Positions 7,818-16,012 of a DNA stretch of 16,202 nt are shown one piece after another. The notes beneath the pieces were generated by a model. It was not told where the DNA came from. It saw nothing but the letters and a program-made list of their open reading frames with translations, and ran no database searches. The first letter of the stretch is position 1, and the number at the start of each line of letters is the position of its first letter. The stretch is from Chrysochromulina tobinii (lineage: Eukaryota > Haptophyta > Prymnesiales > Chrysochromulinaceae): positions 1-16,202 of the forward strand of contig JWZX01002761.1 of NCBI GenBank assembly GCA_001275005.1, read 5' to 3'. The position numbers were made by a program, and so were the translations under genes.

Positions 7818-8659
7818 ACATGCGCCTGGTGCGAGAAGATTGATAGATACGCGTCAAAGCGCGCCGGCACGAGCTCCGCGGTTGTGCGTGTTGTGTTTCA
7901 CATGGCCAACACGCCCCGCGCGGCGTTCGCGCGGAAGGTCCCTGTGCTACGGTTTAATCTAGCGGTACACACGTTAGACAGCCGGCCGCGGATTCGGTCG
8001 TCGCGCGGTCGTGCGTGTGGGTGCGCTGGTGGTTTGGGATGGCTGTGAGGTTCGTCTGTGTGATCCGTGTGCCCGTGCGTGTGTGTCCCCGTGTGTCCCG
8101 TGTATGTGCCGGCTCTACAAGCAACGGGGAGAACAAGCAAGTTTCCATGCCCGTGTCCCGCCGTGTCACCATGCCGTCCCATTTTCCCATGTCGCATGCC
8201 GCCATACTCTCACGCCGTCATCCCCTTCAAATTCCCCCACCGCAATTCAGGGGGTCCTGCCAATGTGTACGGTAGGTAGCTTGGTAAGTTACAAATCTCT
8301 CTCTGTCCCGGCTCCTCCCAGTGTCTTTTTACCGTGTGGGGTTGGTTTTGAGGTGGTTCGTGAGGTTCGTGTGTCTGTCTCGTGTGTCCGGCTCCCCCCC
8401 AAGTCGCTCCCCCCGGTACAGTCTTTTTGCCGTCTTTTTACCGGTACCGGTACCAAAACAAACGAGGGAGCGCGCCGGCCGTGCCCCACCACTTCGTGCG
8501 GGTGGGCTCGCGGAGCACCGGTTGCTCTAACTCTCACCGCTTTAGCTCCTGAGTTTCCAGATTTAGGTTTCACGGCTTTTCGGCGCGAGTTTCCAGTGCA
8601 AGCCTCCTTGCGCGCGTCGGTGGACGCCGGAGCCACGCATTGAAAGTTAGCGCCGGATC

Positions 8660-10558
8660 ATGCAACCTGCGCACCCGAACCAGTCCACTCATCCGGCCGC
8701 ACTCGTTCAGTCAACATCAGCACCGGTCTCCGCTCTTCTTATATCGGCTGTGCACGATGCGCGCGCCAACCCCGCAAATGGAGCCACCTTTCAGGTGGGC
8801 GCTGCTGCTGGGATGCCTCCTCGGCCAAAGGCGCTTCATGCTCGGAGCGACCCGCCAGCGCCCGATGGAGCCGCGGCCGTTCCAGCCGCTCCCGCGCGAG
8901 GGTCGACGGGAACCCTGCAAGGCGGAACCCTTGTCAACCCTTTCTCAATGGGCGCAGCAAATGGTGCACCTGGCGGTCCGCAACAACAGCCCTTTGCTTT
9001 CGGCGGCGGCACACAGCGCGTCATTTTCGGTCAAGCGGCACCACCGGCACCCGCTCGCACGGCGACCAATGCAGCCGTGCAAGGCAACGGGACCCAAGCT
9101 GCGCCGACGCGGACAGGGCCAGATATTACCGCTACGAACATGGACCTCTTCGGCGAATCGGCCGCGCCTACCGTCATACCCCCAGGCTTCGGGCCACCTT
9201 TGGCGCCCGAGTGCGCCCAAGCGCTCCCGCACGTCGCGCGCGCGCTAAGCGACAAACACGAAGCGGAACAAGCCATCCGCGGCCGCATCCCGGGCGGGCT
9301 CGGAGACGGGCACACCTTCGAATCATCGGCCGTCATCGCGAGGGACATCAACCGGCTCACCTTGGACACGTTCAAATCTATGGACCCTCTCCATCAGCCA
9401 GCCCCCGTGTCCTCGGTCATGTTCATCACCCCCGTCACCAACCGGGCTGCTCCACACGAGGTCAACCCGTTCATCATCGCCGGCGGTGCGAAAATGCCGG
9501 CTGCCCTCAGACTGAGAGACAGGCTTGCCGACCTCCTACTCCGTGCCGACTTCAGTTTCCTGACCCAGGACGGCGCGACCAGACCCGTTGAAGCCAAGGA
9601 CGTGTTTGAGGATGGACTCAACAGCATTAACCTTCTCATCGACGACAACAGGATCACAGGAATGTTCACACTCACTGTCTTCCCCGAGTTCGTCGATCAG
9701 CTGTCGACCGCCTTCCGTGGTGGCCGCTTTGGTCATTTCTTCTGCCCAGCCCGCCCTCGAGAGGAGCCCAATGACGCGCTCCACGTCGCCATCGCCGTCG
9801 AGAAGATGCGTGGCAGCACCTACTGCCAGGCGTCCGAGGTGATCTATGAGCTCTGGCATCAGTACAAGGCCAAGGCTGTCTACTTCATCACGGACAATCG
9901 TGCCTTCAAGGGGCAGTTTATCTACATGGTCACGTGCCTCAACGAAGACCACCGCGATTGGTGCCTGCGCAACCCAATCACTCTCCTCGGCGACGAACAA
10001 TTTGACGCCTTCCGCCACAAGCCGGTCAAAGGGCTCAACTATTTCTTCGTTCATGGTGCGCAGAGTGTCACGGATGCCGACCTGCGCCTCAAGTCGGACC
10101 TCGCGGGCTTCTTCCACCTCCCGGCATCAGAGATCAAATTCGTCCAGGTCAAAGACCTCGTATCGCCCAACGTCGTGATCCTCCGCGGGCAAACGCCTGA
10201 TGATGCGGGATCGGTGGCACTATGCTCTGCTCTTATGTCGCGCGGGGTCATCCTATCGACTGCCAAGCCCAAAACCACGATCGCGTACTCCAAGTCGCAC
10301 GTCGGCGCCGCAGCTCGGGGTCGATGGAATCGTGTCCGACTGGGGATTGCGTGGGGCCCACTCCCTGGGCGCCCGGCTGAGCCGTCTGAATGGCCGGGTC
10401 AACCTGTGGGTGAGGCGACGCCTCAGACGAAGAGGGTCCAGCTCCAGGGTGCTCGAGAATTTCCACGAGCTGACCGTCCGCGGCTAGCTCAAACCATTTA
10501 CCGGTGCCGACGGAGAGAAGCTGCCCAGTTTGGCTCTGAAGGAGCGGGACTCTCGTGA
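8660..10558 (+). CDS. Retroelement ORF1-like protein, 3' end apparently replaced
   Basis: 632 residues from ATG 8660. Residues 1 to about 190 are Pro/Ala/Gly-rich and disordered, with FG-like pieces (NPFSMG, PFAFGGG, VIFGQA). Residues about 190-450 look globular and soluble. From about 456 to 545 the alternation of strands and helices (GLNYFFVHG, a helix ending LAGFFHL, IKFVQVKD, NVVILRGQ, then a helix) fits an RRM-like fold. LINE ORF1 proteins commonly carry such a domain and bind element RNA. No CCHC zinc knuckle is present. After about position 10310 (residue 550) the reading becomes compositionally odd and runs antisense to a minus-strand coding signal. The last 80 residues are therefore probably not original. 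The ORF1 assignment rests on context and fold pattern; I do not recognise the family. Confidence 0.5.
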   Translation: MQPAHPNQSTHPAALVQSTSAPVSALLISAVHDARANPANGATFQVGAAAGMPPRPKALHARSDPPAPDGAAAVPAAPARGSTGTLQGGTLVNPFSMGAANGAPGGPQQQPFAFGGGTQRVIFGQAAPPAPARTATNAAVQGNGTQAAPTRTGPDITATNMDLFGESAAPTVIPPGFGPPLAPECAQALPHVARALSDKHEAEQAIRGRIPGGLGDGHTFESSAVIARDINRLTLDTFKSMDPLHQPAPVSSVMFITPVTNRAAPHEVNPFIIAGGAKMPAALRLRDRLADLLLRADFSFLTQDGATRPVEAKDVFEDGLNSINLLIDDNRITGMFTLTVFPEFVDQLSTAFRGGRFGHFFCPARPREEPNDALHVAIAVEKMRGSTYCQASEVIYELWHQYKAKAVYFITDNRAFKGQFIYMVTCLNEDHRDWCLRNPITLLGDEQFDAFRHKPVKGLNYFFVHGAQSVTDADLRLKSDLAGFFHLPASEIKFVQVKDLVSPNVVILRGQTPDDAGSVALCSALMSRGVILSTAKPKTTIAYSKSHVGAAARGRWNRVRLGIAWGPLPGRPAEPSEWPGQPVGEATPQTKRVQLQGAREFPRADRPRLAQTIYRCRRREAAQFGSEGAGLS

Positions 10559-11396
10559 CTGGGCAGGAGTTAGCGATGAGGAGGAATCCTTCTGCCAGCT
10601 TTGCAGCAACGAGCGCCGAGTAAGTCGCCTGCCTCTGAGCTGCCGAGGTAACGGTGGCAGGCGCACCGGGAGCGGCGGTGGCGGGCGAGCGGGTCACCGG
10701 GCCAGTTGCGGTGGCCGGCGGCTGAGCGCCTGGGCCGGGGTGAGCTTGGCTAATCTGCACCACCGGCCCGGCAGTTGGGGCTTGCCCGTAGGTGTTTGGG
10801 GCAGTGGAGTTGACCTTGCGGCGGCGAGTGTGGGGGATCGTGCTCGGCAGGCTGGGGGGGGCGGCGGCTAGGATCCCGTCAAGCTCCGCGCCACCCTTCA
10901 GCTCCGAGCCCGGCGAAGCGCGCACTTGTTCGATCTCGTCGCCGACCTCGGGGTCAGGAAACACCGTTGCGCGCATGAACTGGTGCCCGACGATTTTTTG
11001 AAGTTCGTCCAGCGATGCACCGACCTTGAAGGGTCCAACAGGCTGAGGATGCGCACCTCCAGGAGGGCGAGGAGGCTGCTCCGGCTGCTGAGCACCAGCC
11101 TCTCGCGCTATGCGAACGTATGCCCTGTTGCCCGTACTGCCCAAATGCGAGATGCCATGAGGTCCCGGCGTCGCAAGTGCGCAGCGCGGCCGATGCCTCC
11201 TCGAACACGGCCGCCGGCAGCTGAATACCCACACGCGCATACCGGGGTGGGGCTGAGTGATCGCCCCCCTGCTGAGGACTAAGCATGTCCGCGCAGCCCC
11301 CATCGCGAGATAACACGCCGTCCCGTCGCTCGTACTGTGCAGCCGCGGGGGGCACTCGAGTCCCATAATCGCGGCCGAGCAGCGAGGCCGAGTCAC
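10248..11396 (-). pseudogene. Minus-strand coding segment with ZNRD2/SSSCA1-like motif
   Basis: An open minus-strand frame whose central part looks coding. It includes a segment from about 11000 down (FKVGASLDELQKIVGHQFM, then PDPEVGDEIEQV), a Pro/Ala linker, and at about 10618-10485 a stretch with AAKLAEGFLLIANSCPVT then RVPLLQSQTGQLLSVGTGKW. The second stretch recalls the ZNRD2/SSSCA1 (UPF0148-like) zinc-ribbon family, whose pattern is a GW/GY helix, Cys-Pro-x-x-Cys, PL, then a second cysteine pair. Here only one cysteine remains, so zinc binding is doubtful. The last 25 residues run antisense to ORF1, so the true end is probably near 10330. Upstream exons or a break are likely. It may be a host gene fragment caught between retroelement pieces, or a passenger. 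Confidence 0.4.
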
Positions 11397-11859
11397 ACAC
11401 GCTCTCGGCCCCCATCGAGTGTGTACCCTTCCGACCTACACGGCGCGATGCGGGCACAGACGCGGGTAGTTCCCGGTGGCCCAGACCATCGCGCGCGCGT
11501 GCACACTTCCCCTCTCGCCCTAGCAGCCCAGACTGGGCGTCACCGGGGGCCTCCAACCTCGAGGAGGTGACCGCGCGCGGCTCGCAAGTTGGTGCCTTGA
11601 AGCCGCGAGTCCCTTCAGGGGCCGTTGTCGGCGCAGAGGTCTGAGAGCAGGAGGCGGTTGGGGTGCCCGGAGGTAAGAGAGAGTGAGTCGGCGTGATGAT
11701 GGGCGAGGCAGTGGCTTGCAGCGCGCGGCGCCTGCGCCATTGCCGGACAGCCCTTTTGAAGGCAAAGTAGTGTTCGACGATGAATAGCATACCATCTTGA
11801 GCCTGTTCTTCGCCTTCGGATAATACCCTCCTTAACTCCCTTTCATGGACGCGAGCCAC
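10954..11859 (-). CDS. Possible 5' exon of the minus-strand gene
   Basis: Only the first 50 or so residues look protein-like: MARVHERELRRVLSEGEE, then a hydrophobic/aromatic helix (FIVEHYFAFKRAVRQW) and an Arg run. The remainder is low-complexity and overlaps the frame 10248-11396 in another phase. If both belong to one gene, an intron or frameshift must lie between about 11700 and 11160. I could not place splice sites. Confidence 0.2.
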   Translation of the reverse strand: MARVHERELRRVLSEGEEQAQDGMLFIVEHYFAFKRAVRQWRRRRALQATASPIITPTHSLLPPGTPTASCSQTSAPTTAPEGTRGFKAPTCEPRAVTSSRLEAPGDAQSGLLGREGKCARARDGLGHRELPASVPASRRVGRKGTHSMGAESVCDSASLLGRDYGTRVPPAAAQYERRDGVLSRDGGCADMLSPQQGGDHSAPPRYARVGIQLPAAVFEEASAALRTCDAGTSWHLAFGQYGQQGIRSHSARGWCSAAGAASSPSWRCASSACWTLQGRCIAGRTSKNRRAPVHARNGVS

Positions 11860-12541
11860 TCAATGGCACGGTTTCCGCGGACGCCGATTCGCGAGCACCC
11901 ACTGCCCACGGCGACGCCAATTGCTTGCGGGGGTGCCCCCTTATGAGTGCTGGGAGATCGCCGTCCGACGCGCCACTCAGCCTTCACAGCACACCGGACG
12001 CACAGCCTCGGGGTACCCTTACCTCGCGACTTTGATGGCCTCCCTTGAACTCGCGCCGTGCTGCAATAGCGCCGTGGTGGCAACGCGGAAGTTTGCGAGT
12101 GGTCAGGCGGGTCATGGCGGCTCACTGCCTTGCCATTCGGCTGCCCCTGATGCTATCCGTGGTTCCGCACAACGCACTCCTCAGACTGTCGGCACACTTG
12201 CGGCGATCCTCGATCAAGGGTTCGGAGGCGTCGGCGTGTGCAAAGCAGCGCTTACCTTGTCGCCTTACGGATGGCTCGGCAGCGATGTCCGCACCTTGGC
12301 AGCCCCCGCCTTCACAGCTGCTGCCCTTGTCGCCACTGCCCCTTGTGGGTCTATGGTTTTGCCGGTCACCCTTCCTCGGGACGAAGCCGACGAGCTTTCA
12401 ATGCGGAACTACGAACGGCTTCAGCACTCGCCAGCTCCAGCGTGCCTCTCTACATCACACCCGCTTTCGCCGCCTCTGCTCCGGCGCACTATTCGATTAC
12501 GTGGCGCGGGCGACGAGGGTTCCCAACAGGTGCCGGCCGCG
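11860..12541. other. Region between minus-strand segment and endonuclease
   Basis: The frame of the endonuclease is open through most of this stretch (from 11921) but shows no domain, and it begins at a non-ATG codon. ATG codons in that frame occur at about 12034 and at 12542. The last 50 bases read LRRTIRLRGAGDEG, which could be the true ORF2 N-terminus. Nothing else is seen. Confidence 0.4.
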
Positions 12542-13885
12542 ATGGATACTCAGCTGCCCCGAGCCGGCGAGAGCGGCTTCCAGCTCATGTCACTCAATAT
12601 GAAAGGATCGGCGCTCTCTGAACGGCAGGTCGCTGGACTCGACAGCTGGGACTGTCGCATGAGGGCCCTATTCTCGACCCTATTCTCGACCCTACAACTG
12701 TGGGGCAAGCCTACATTACTGGCCCTTCAAGAGCTGGGAGGGGGGCAAGCTAGTCTGGATAGACTCGTGGCGGAACTACACCGTTTGGGCTACGAGGCGG
12801 TGTGCCGAGCGGGGGAGGAGTCGAGCTCTCGTAAGGATGCCCATCGACGAGGGGGCGTGCTCCTCGCTTGGCACAGAAGCCAGTTTCGATGCGCGCGGCA
12901 GGCCAACGAGGGGACTCAAAGCTACAAAAGCCTCGCGCTCTTACATTCGGCCGATATTTCTGAAGCACAGGAGGGGGGGCAATTGACGACTGCCGTTTCG
13001 GAGGGACTTCAAAAGTACGCGGGCCGACGAGCGTTGGCGGTCCGCCTCACCCGCACGCGCGGGCCCTTGGCCAATGATGAACTTCTTTTCGCCGTCGTGT
13101 ACACCCCGGCCTCGGCGAGTCATGCTGTTCGCGCTGCTTTTTTCGAACTCATCGCTGACAAGCTGGCGGATCTCACCGTTGACGCTGTCTCAGGCGAGGT
13201 CCATACACCTTTCGTGGTCGCTGGCGACTGGAATGCATCGCCCGGGCCGGAGTATCGTCGTAATCGAGCCCCCAATGAGATCCATGACGAGGCTTTACGG
13301 CGGCGGTGGTTCAGCATGTCCGACTCCGTTGGGATCGCCGTGCCAATCCCCTCCGGTCTCGGCACAGACCAATTCACCTTTCGGGCGTCGACGGGGCCTC
13401 AACACGACCGCACTATCGATTTCGTATTTGTTGATTGCAATCAAAGCCCCTGGTGGCGCGCATCCGAGAGGGCGGCGTCTTTTTGGGAGAATGGGGGGAA
13501 GAAGGAGACGTGTTCGATCATCGCGTCGGGCTGTTCTTCCGCAACGAGGGCGCCTTGGACCGTCTGGGTGACGGTCGGGAAACCACTTACCGTATCAGCA
13601 AGGCACCTGCTAGCTGGGCCTAAGTACCGCGCGCTTGCGGCCCAATTTGTCGCACCGCCGGAAGCCACTGCAGACACCGCGCTGGCGTTGTTGGAGGCGC
13701 ATCTCGCTCGGTGCGCCAGGGAGGCGATGGGCGCAGATCAATGGGAAGGGCGACCTCCGAGGGCCACCCCCCCGGATGACCCCGAAGTGAGGCTCAAATG
13801 GTTACAAGGCATGTATGCGGTAGTCAATGCGTCCTACGGGTGGGAATCAGATTGTGAAGATAGATCGAGCGAGCTCTTTCTTTAG
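12542..13885 (+). pseudogene. Retroelement ORF2 part 1: APE-type endonuclease, frameshifted
   Basis: This is an endonuclease/exonuclease/phosphatase domain of the kind that nicks target DNA for LINE integration. Active-site elements are visible: Asn in LNMKG (12596), Glu in LQELGG (12731), Asp and Asn in AGDWNA (13226, 13232) and Asp in TIDFVFV (13418). The final Asp-His pair (VFDHRVGLFF, 13516-13521) is in a different frame, so a frameshift falls between about 13430 and 13500. After about 13610 the coding signal returns to the first frame (KYRALAAQFVAPPEA), and near 13800-13860 it moves again. The gene is therefore broken or contains sequencing errors at the G and C runs nearby. A 12-bp in-frame tandem duplication (LFST twice) lies at 12666-12689. 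The open frame extends back to 11921; ATG 12542 is a plausible start. Confidence 0.65.
12666..12689 (+). repeat. 12-bp in-frame tandem duplication
   Basis: CCCTATTCTCGA occurs twice in a row, followed by a further CCCTA. It duplicates four residues (LFST) in the endonuclease between the Asn and Glu motifs without shifting the frame. Confidence 0.85.
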
Positions 13886-14780
13886 CGACCCGTCGAATGA
13901 GAAACTTTACAAGGCTGTCATCCTCCGGCGTGTGCGGGACCGTGAACTACAAAGGGCGGCTCAACGAGGAAAAGTGCTTTGCTGGAGTCAGCTGCGCAAT
14001 GCGTGCGACAAGCGCCTCAGAGACGCCATTGCGCGACTGCAGCCTGAAGTGGACGTGCGGCGACGTGCCTTGCGCAACGCGGTTAACCTCGGCATCGATG
14101 AGCCTTGCTCTGCACATGAGTTCACAGAGAGACTTCACCAGCGCTTGCGAGAGATCCGGATGCGCAAACGTACAGGCAGGTTCCAACTCGCGGCTCTCGC
14201 TAACGAGGATGGGGGCATCGAAAGGAGCGCGGAGGCAGTCCACGCCATCGCCCATCGTTATGGAGTCATACAAAACAGGCTCAGCGCATCAGATGACGAG
14301 GCTTTTGGAGAGTGGCTTTCTTCACTTGTCCCTTCGTCGCCCACCCTTACGCTCCCCGGCGGTGACGCATGGACAGTCCGCAAGGCTCTCCCTGTGGAGG
14401 TCATCAGGCGGGAGGTGCGCAAGCAGCGCAAAGGCAAGGCTCGGGCGCTGCACCCATTCATTGTCGAGATGCTGCACTGCCTTCCGGATAATCACCCGGC
14501 GGAGCTTGCGTACTACGAGCTTCTCCTTCGATTTCTTCGATGTATGGAAGAAGCTGTGTTCCCCTCACACTACTTGCAAAACATCGGCGTTCTGATCCCC
14601 AAAAAAGCGGCCGGCCTGCTACACATGTCAACGCTCCGGGATATATGGCTCATTAATCACGGAGCCAAGCTGGCTGAGCGGTGTTTGCTCCACTCCGCGC
14701 TCACCGCCGTAGGATCCCGCGTGCTGCCCAACCATGCGGGCGGGTGCAAGGGACGAGGATTAAGGCCTGGATCCGGATAG
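13827..14780 (+). pseudogene. Retroelement ORF2 part 2: linker and N-terminal reverse transcriptase, truncated
   Basis: A basic, helical linker (from KIDRASSFFSDPSNEKLYK, about 13855) leads into the start of an RT domain. RT block 0/1 features are ALPVEVIRREVRKQRKGKA, then HPFIVEMLHCL, then an FPSHYLQNIGVLIPKK segment (about 14560-14610). They are followed by LRDIWLINHGAKLAERCLL, equivalent to the conserved RP-x-x-L...K region. The coding signal stops at about 14764, where the TATCCGGATA-rich block begins. The palm motifs with the catalytic aspartates (YxDD type) are absent, so no polymerase activity is possible from this copy. It is in a different frame from the endonuclease. Confidence 0.65.
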
Positions 14781-14912
14781 ACGGATATCCGGATATCTGT
14801 TGATCAGTGACCTTTTGGGCAGTATCTTACCCTACCAGATAGCACTTGGACACTATCTAGTTCTGTCCGGATTGGATCGAGCCACTATCCGAACATACTA
14901 GGAGATATCCGG
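14770..14912 (+). repeat. TATCCGGATA-rich repeat block, left copy
   Basis: It is rich in ATCCGGATA palindromes. Landmarks in order are TATCCGGATATCTG (14786-14799), a TGACCTTTT...AGTATCT stretch (about 14809-14826), CTACCAGATA (14832-14841) and GCCACTATCCG (14881-14891). The same landmarks occur in the same order and orientation at 15858-15973 with different spacing. It lies exactly where the RT core of the retroelement should be. Confidence 0.6.
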
Positions 14913-15167
14913 CTCGAAACCCCACTCACACCCGTCACCCCACGCGCTGCCTCTCTTGCTCCGCTCGTGCGTGCTCTCTCATCCCTACTCGGTGTTGGCG
15001 GAGGCAAAGAGGCAGTGCTCGAGGGTCCCATCCTCTTGGGACGCCTTGTCTGCGCCACGGAGCTTGCCCGCCTTCGAGAACATACGCTCAACGCCCGCAG
15101 ACGAGGCCGGGCGCTAAAAGGGCTGGGCAGGCTTCGATGGCGGATTCTGCGCCGACCACACAATTGA
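14913..15167 (+). pseudogene. Possible C-terminal end of retroelement ORF2
   Basis: This open frame is in the same phase as the RT segment and starts right after the repeat block with LETPLTPVTPRAAS. It ends in a strongly basic helical stretch (ATELARLREHTLNARRR, then GRALKGLGRLRWRILRRPHN) and a stop. Composition and position fit the basic tail of a LINE ORF2, but no specific motif proves it. It could equally belong to the sequence between the two repeat blocks. Confidence 0.3.
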
Positions 15168-15182
15168 GCTCTCTGTCAAGAA

Positions 15183-15820
15183 CTACACTGGCGCGGCCGT
15201 CATCGTGGACACCTTCTCGCGCTGCAAGGGCACATCGTCGGCTACTTCCATCGGTCCACTTCTGGCATCCAGGATCTCACTGGGCTCCAAAATGACCTCA
15301 GACTTCCAGGATCCAGGTGCTCGTCCGGCCCGTGGAGCTGCCAGTCGATGATTTGCTCGCGCGCTAGTGCCCTGGCGCGCTCGAGCAGCTGGTCCTTGTA
15401 CGGGTGTTGTCAGAAAGCCTCTGCGTCCTCGGGGGTCTCCTTGGCGCGCTTGGCGAGGAGCTCCTTGATACCTTGAAGCGGTCGATGCGCTCGACCTCCT
15501 TTGACAAGGCGGCGCGCCTTAATGCAATCGACTTCGTAAAACTCCTCCACCACAGTGCCCTTTTTCCGCTTTGTGCCCCCACACTCCGCCGCCTCCGGCT
15601 GGACAAGTGCAGCAAGCAGCGAGCCAGCAGCGAGCATGCATGACACATAGTTGGCTGGCTCCCAACTGGTAGTGCTGACCACCAGTGGAGGCGCGACGCT
15701 CAATGCTGGAAGCTGGTTGCAGGCGAGCACTGGCAGCGCCCGCGTCGCGAAGAAGCGTGGCGGCGAGCACAGCCGACGGCAGCGATGCGCGAAAGCCTGC
15801 CAGCATCGCGCGGTGCGCAC
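15183..15820 (-). pseudogene. Broken minus-strand coding remnant
   Basis: The coding signal runs from about 15660 down. It includes GTKRKKGTVVEEFYEVDCIK, then LQGIKELLAKRAKETPEDAE, then a TGA stop at 15410-15412. Beyond that stop the same frame still reads convincingly (QHPYKDQLLERARALAREQI, then IDWQLHGPDEHLDPG) to about 15310. A shift of frame then gives EVILEPSEILDARSGPMEVA and DDVPLQREKVSTMTAAPV, with a stop at 15183-15185. One in-frame stop and one frameshift suggest a decayed gene, or unseen introns. The EEFYEVDCIKARRLVKG piece is faintly like the start of a chromodomain, but the rest does not follow. The family is not recognised. The plus strand at 15169-15351 is also open in mirrored phase. 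Confidence 0.4.
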
Positions 15821-15823
15821 GTG

Positions 15824-15859
15824 TACCGGTACAGTACAGTACCGGGTACTGTACCGGTA
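15824..15859. repeat. Perfect hairpin, 14-bp arms, 8-nt loop
   Basis: TACCGGTACAGTAC (15824-15837) and its exact reverse complement (15846-15859) flank the loop AGTACCGG. The arms are themselves made of short GTAC/CCGG palindromes. It sits at the left edge of the second TATCCGGATA block, and the first block has no such hairpin. It could be a transposon end, a slippage product or a structured RNA element. Confidence 0.85.
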
Positions 15860-15990
15860 TCCGGATATCTGACTATCCGAAATATCCGATGACTTTTTTA
15901 CGGTATCTGGATCTACCTGGACCACCCACACCAGCTATCTGTATCTACCAGATGGCAAAATAGCCACTATCCGGTTAACCCGGATGGCGC
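15858..15990 (+). repeat. TATCCGGATA-rich repeat block, right copy
   Basis: It carries TATCCGGATATCTG (15858-15871), TGACTTTTTTACGGTATCT (about 15889-15907), CTACCAGATG (15945-15954) and GCCACTATCCG (15963-15973). These are collinear with the left copy at 14770-14912, about 1.07 kb away. Divergence and indels are considerable. Confidence 0.6.
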
Positions 15991-16012
15991 TGGAGCCAGC
16001 CGGATCCACGCC

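Larger units (their letters stand above)
7544..8659. other. Spacer and presumed leader before retroelement ORF1
   Basis: There is no convincing gene. It contains repeat copy B (7574-7622), a TTGAC triplet repeat (7801-7817) and a GT-rich stretch (about 8011-8110). GTCTTTTTACCG-like motifs occur at 8323, 8421 and 8432, the last two in tandem and followed by GGTACCGGTACC. The phrase GTGAGGTTCGT occurs near 8046 and again near 8360. The right half could be the 5' leader of the retroelement; this is inferred from position only. Reading frames here are GT/GC-biased with no domain-like content. Confidence 0.5.
8660..15167 (+). mobile_element. Decayed non-LTR (LINE-type) retroelement, interrupted
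   Basis: On the plus strand, in order, lie an ORF1-like protein, an APE-type endonuclease, the linker and beginning of a reverse transcriptase, and a short basic C-terminal-like frame. That is the order of a two-ORF LINE. It is not functional as read, for three reasons. A minus-strand coding segment (about 10330-11860) lies between ORF1 and ORF2. ORF2 has at least three frameshifts. The RT catalytic core is absent and a TATCCGGATA-rich block stands in its place. The outer boundaries, target-site duplications and a poly-A tail were not found, so the ends given are those of the coding remnants. ORF1 and ORF2 could come from two different copies. Confidence 0.6.

Noticed and set aside
8011-8643. 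Plus-strand 210-residue frame before ORF1
   Set aside because: GT-rich repetitive sequence gives Cys/Val/Arg runs, and two other frames are open over much of it. It fits a leader or spacer better.
11921-12541. N-terminal 200 codons of the endonuclease frame as real protein
   Set aside because: Open but without domain-like content; the start is not ATG, and long chance frames are common at this GC content. Kept only as an inter-ORF region.
15570-15610. Chromodomain in the minus-strand remnant
   Set aside because: Only the EEFYEVDCIKARRLVKG start is similar; the following YLVKWKGY-type core is missing.
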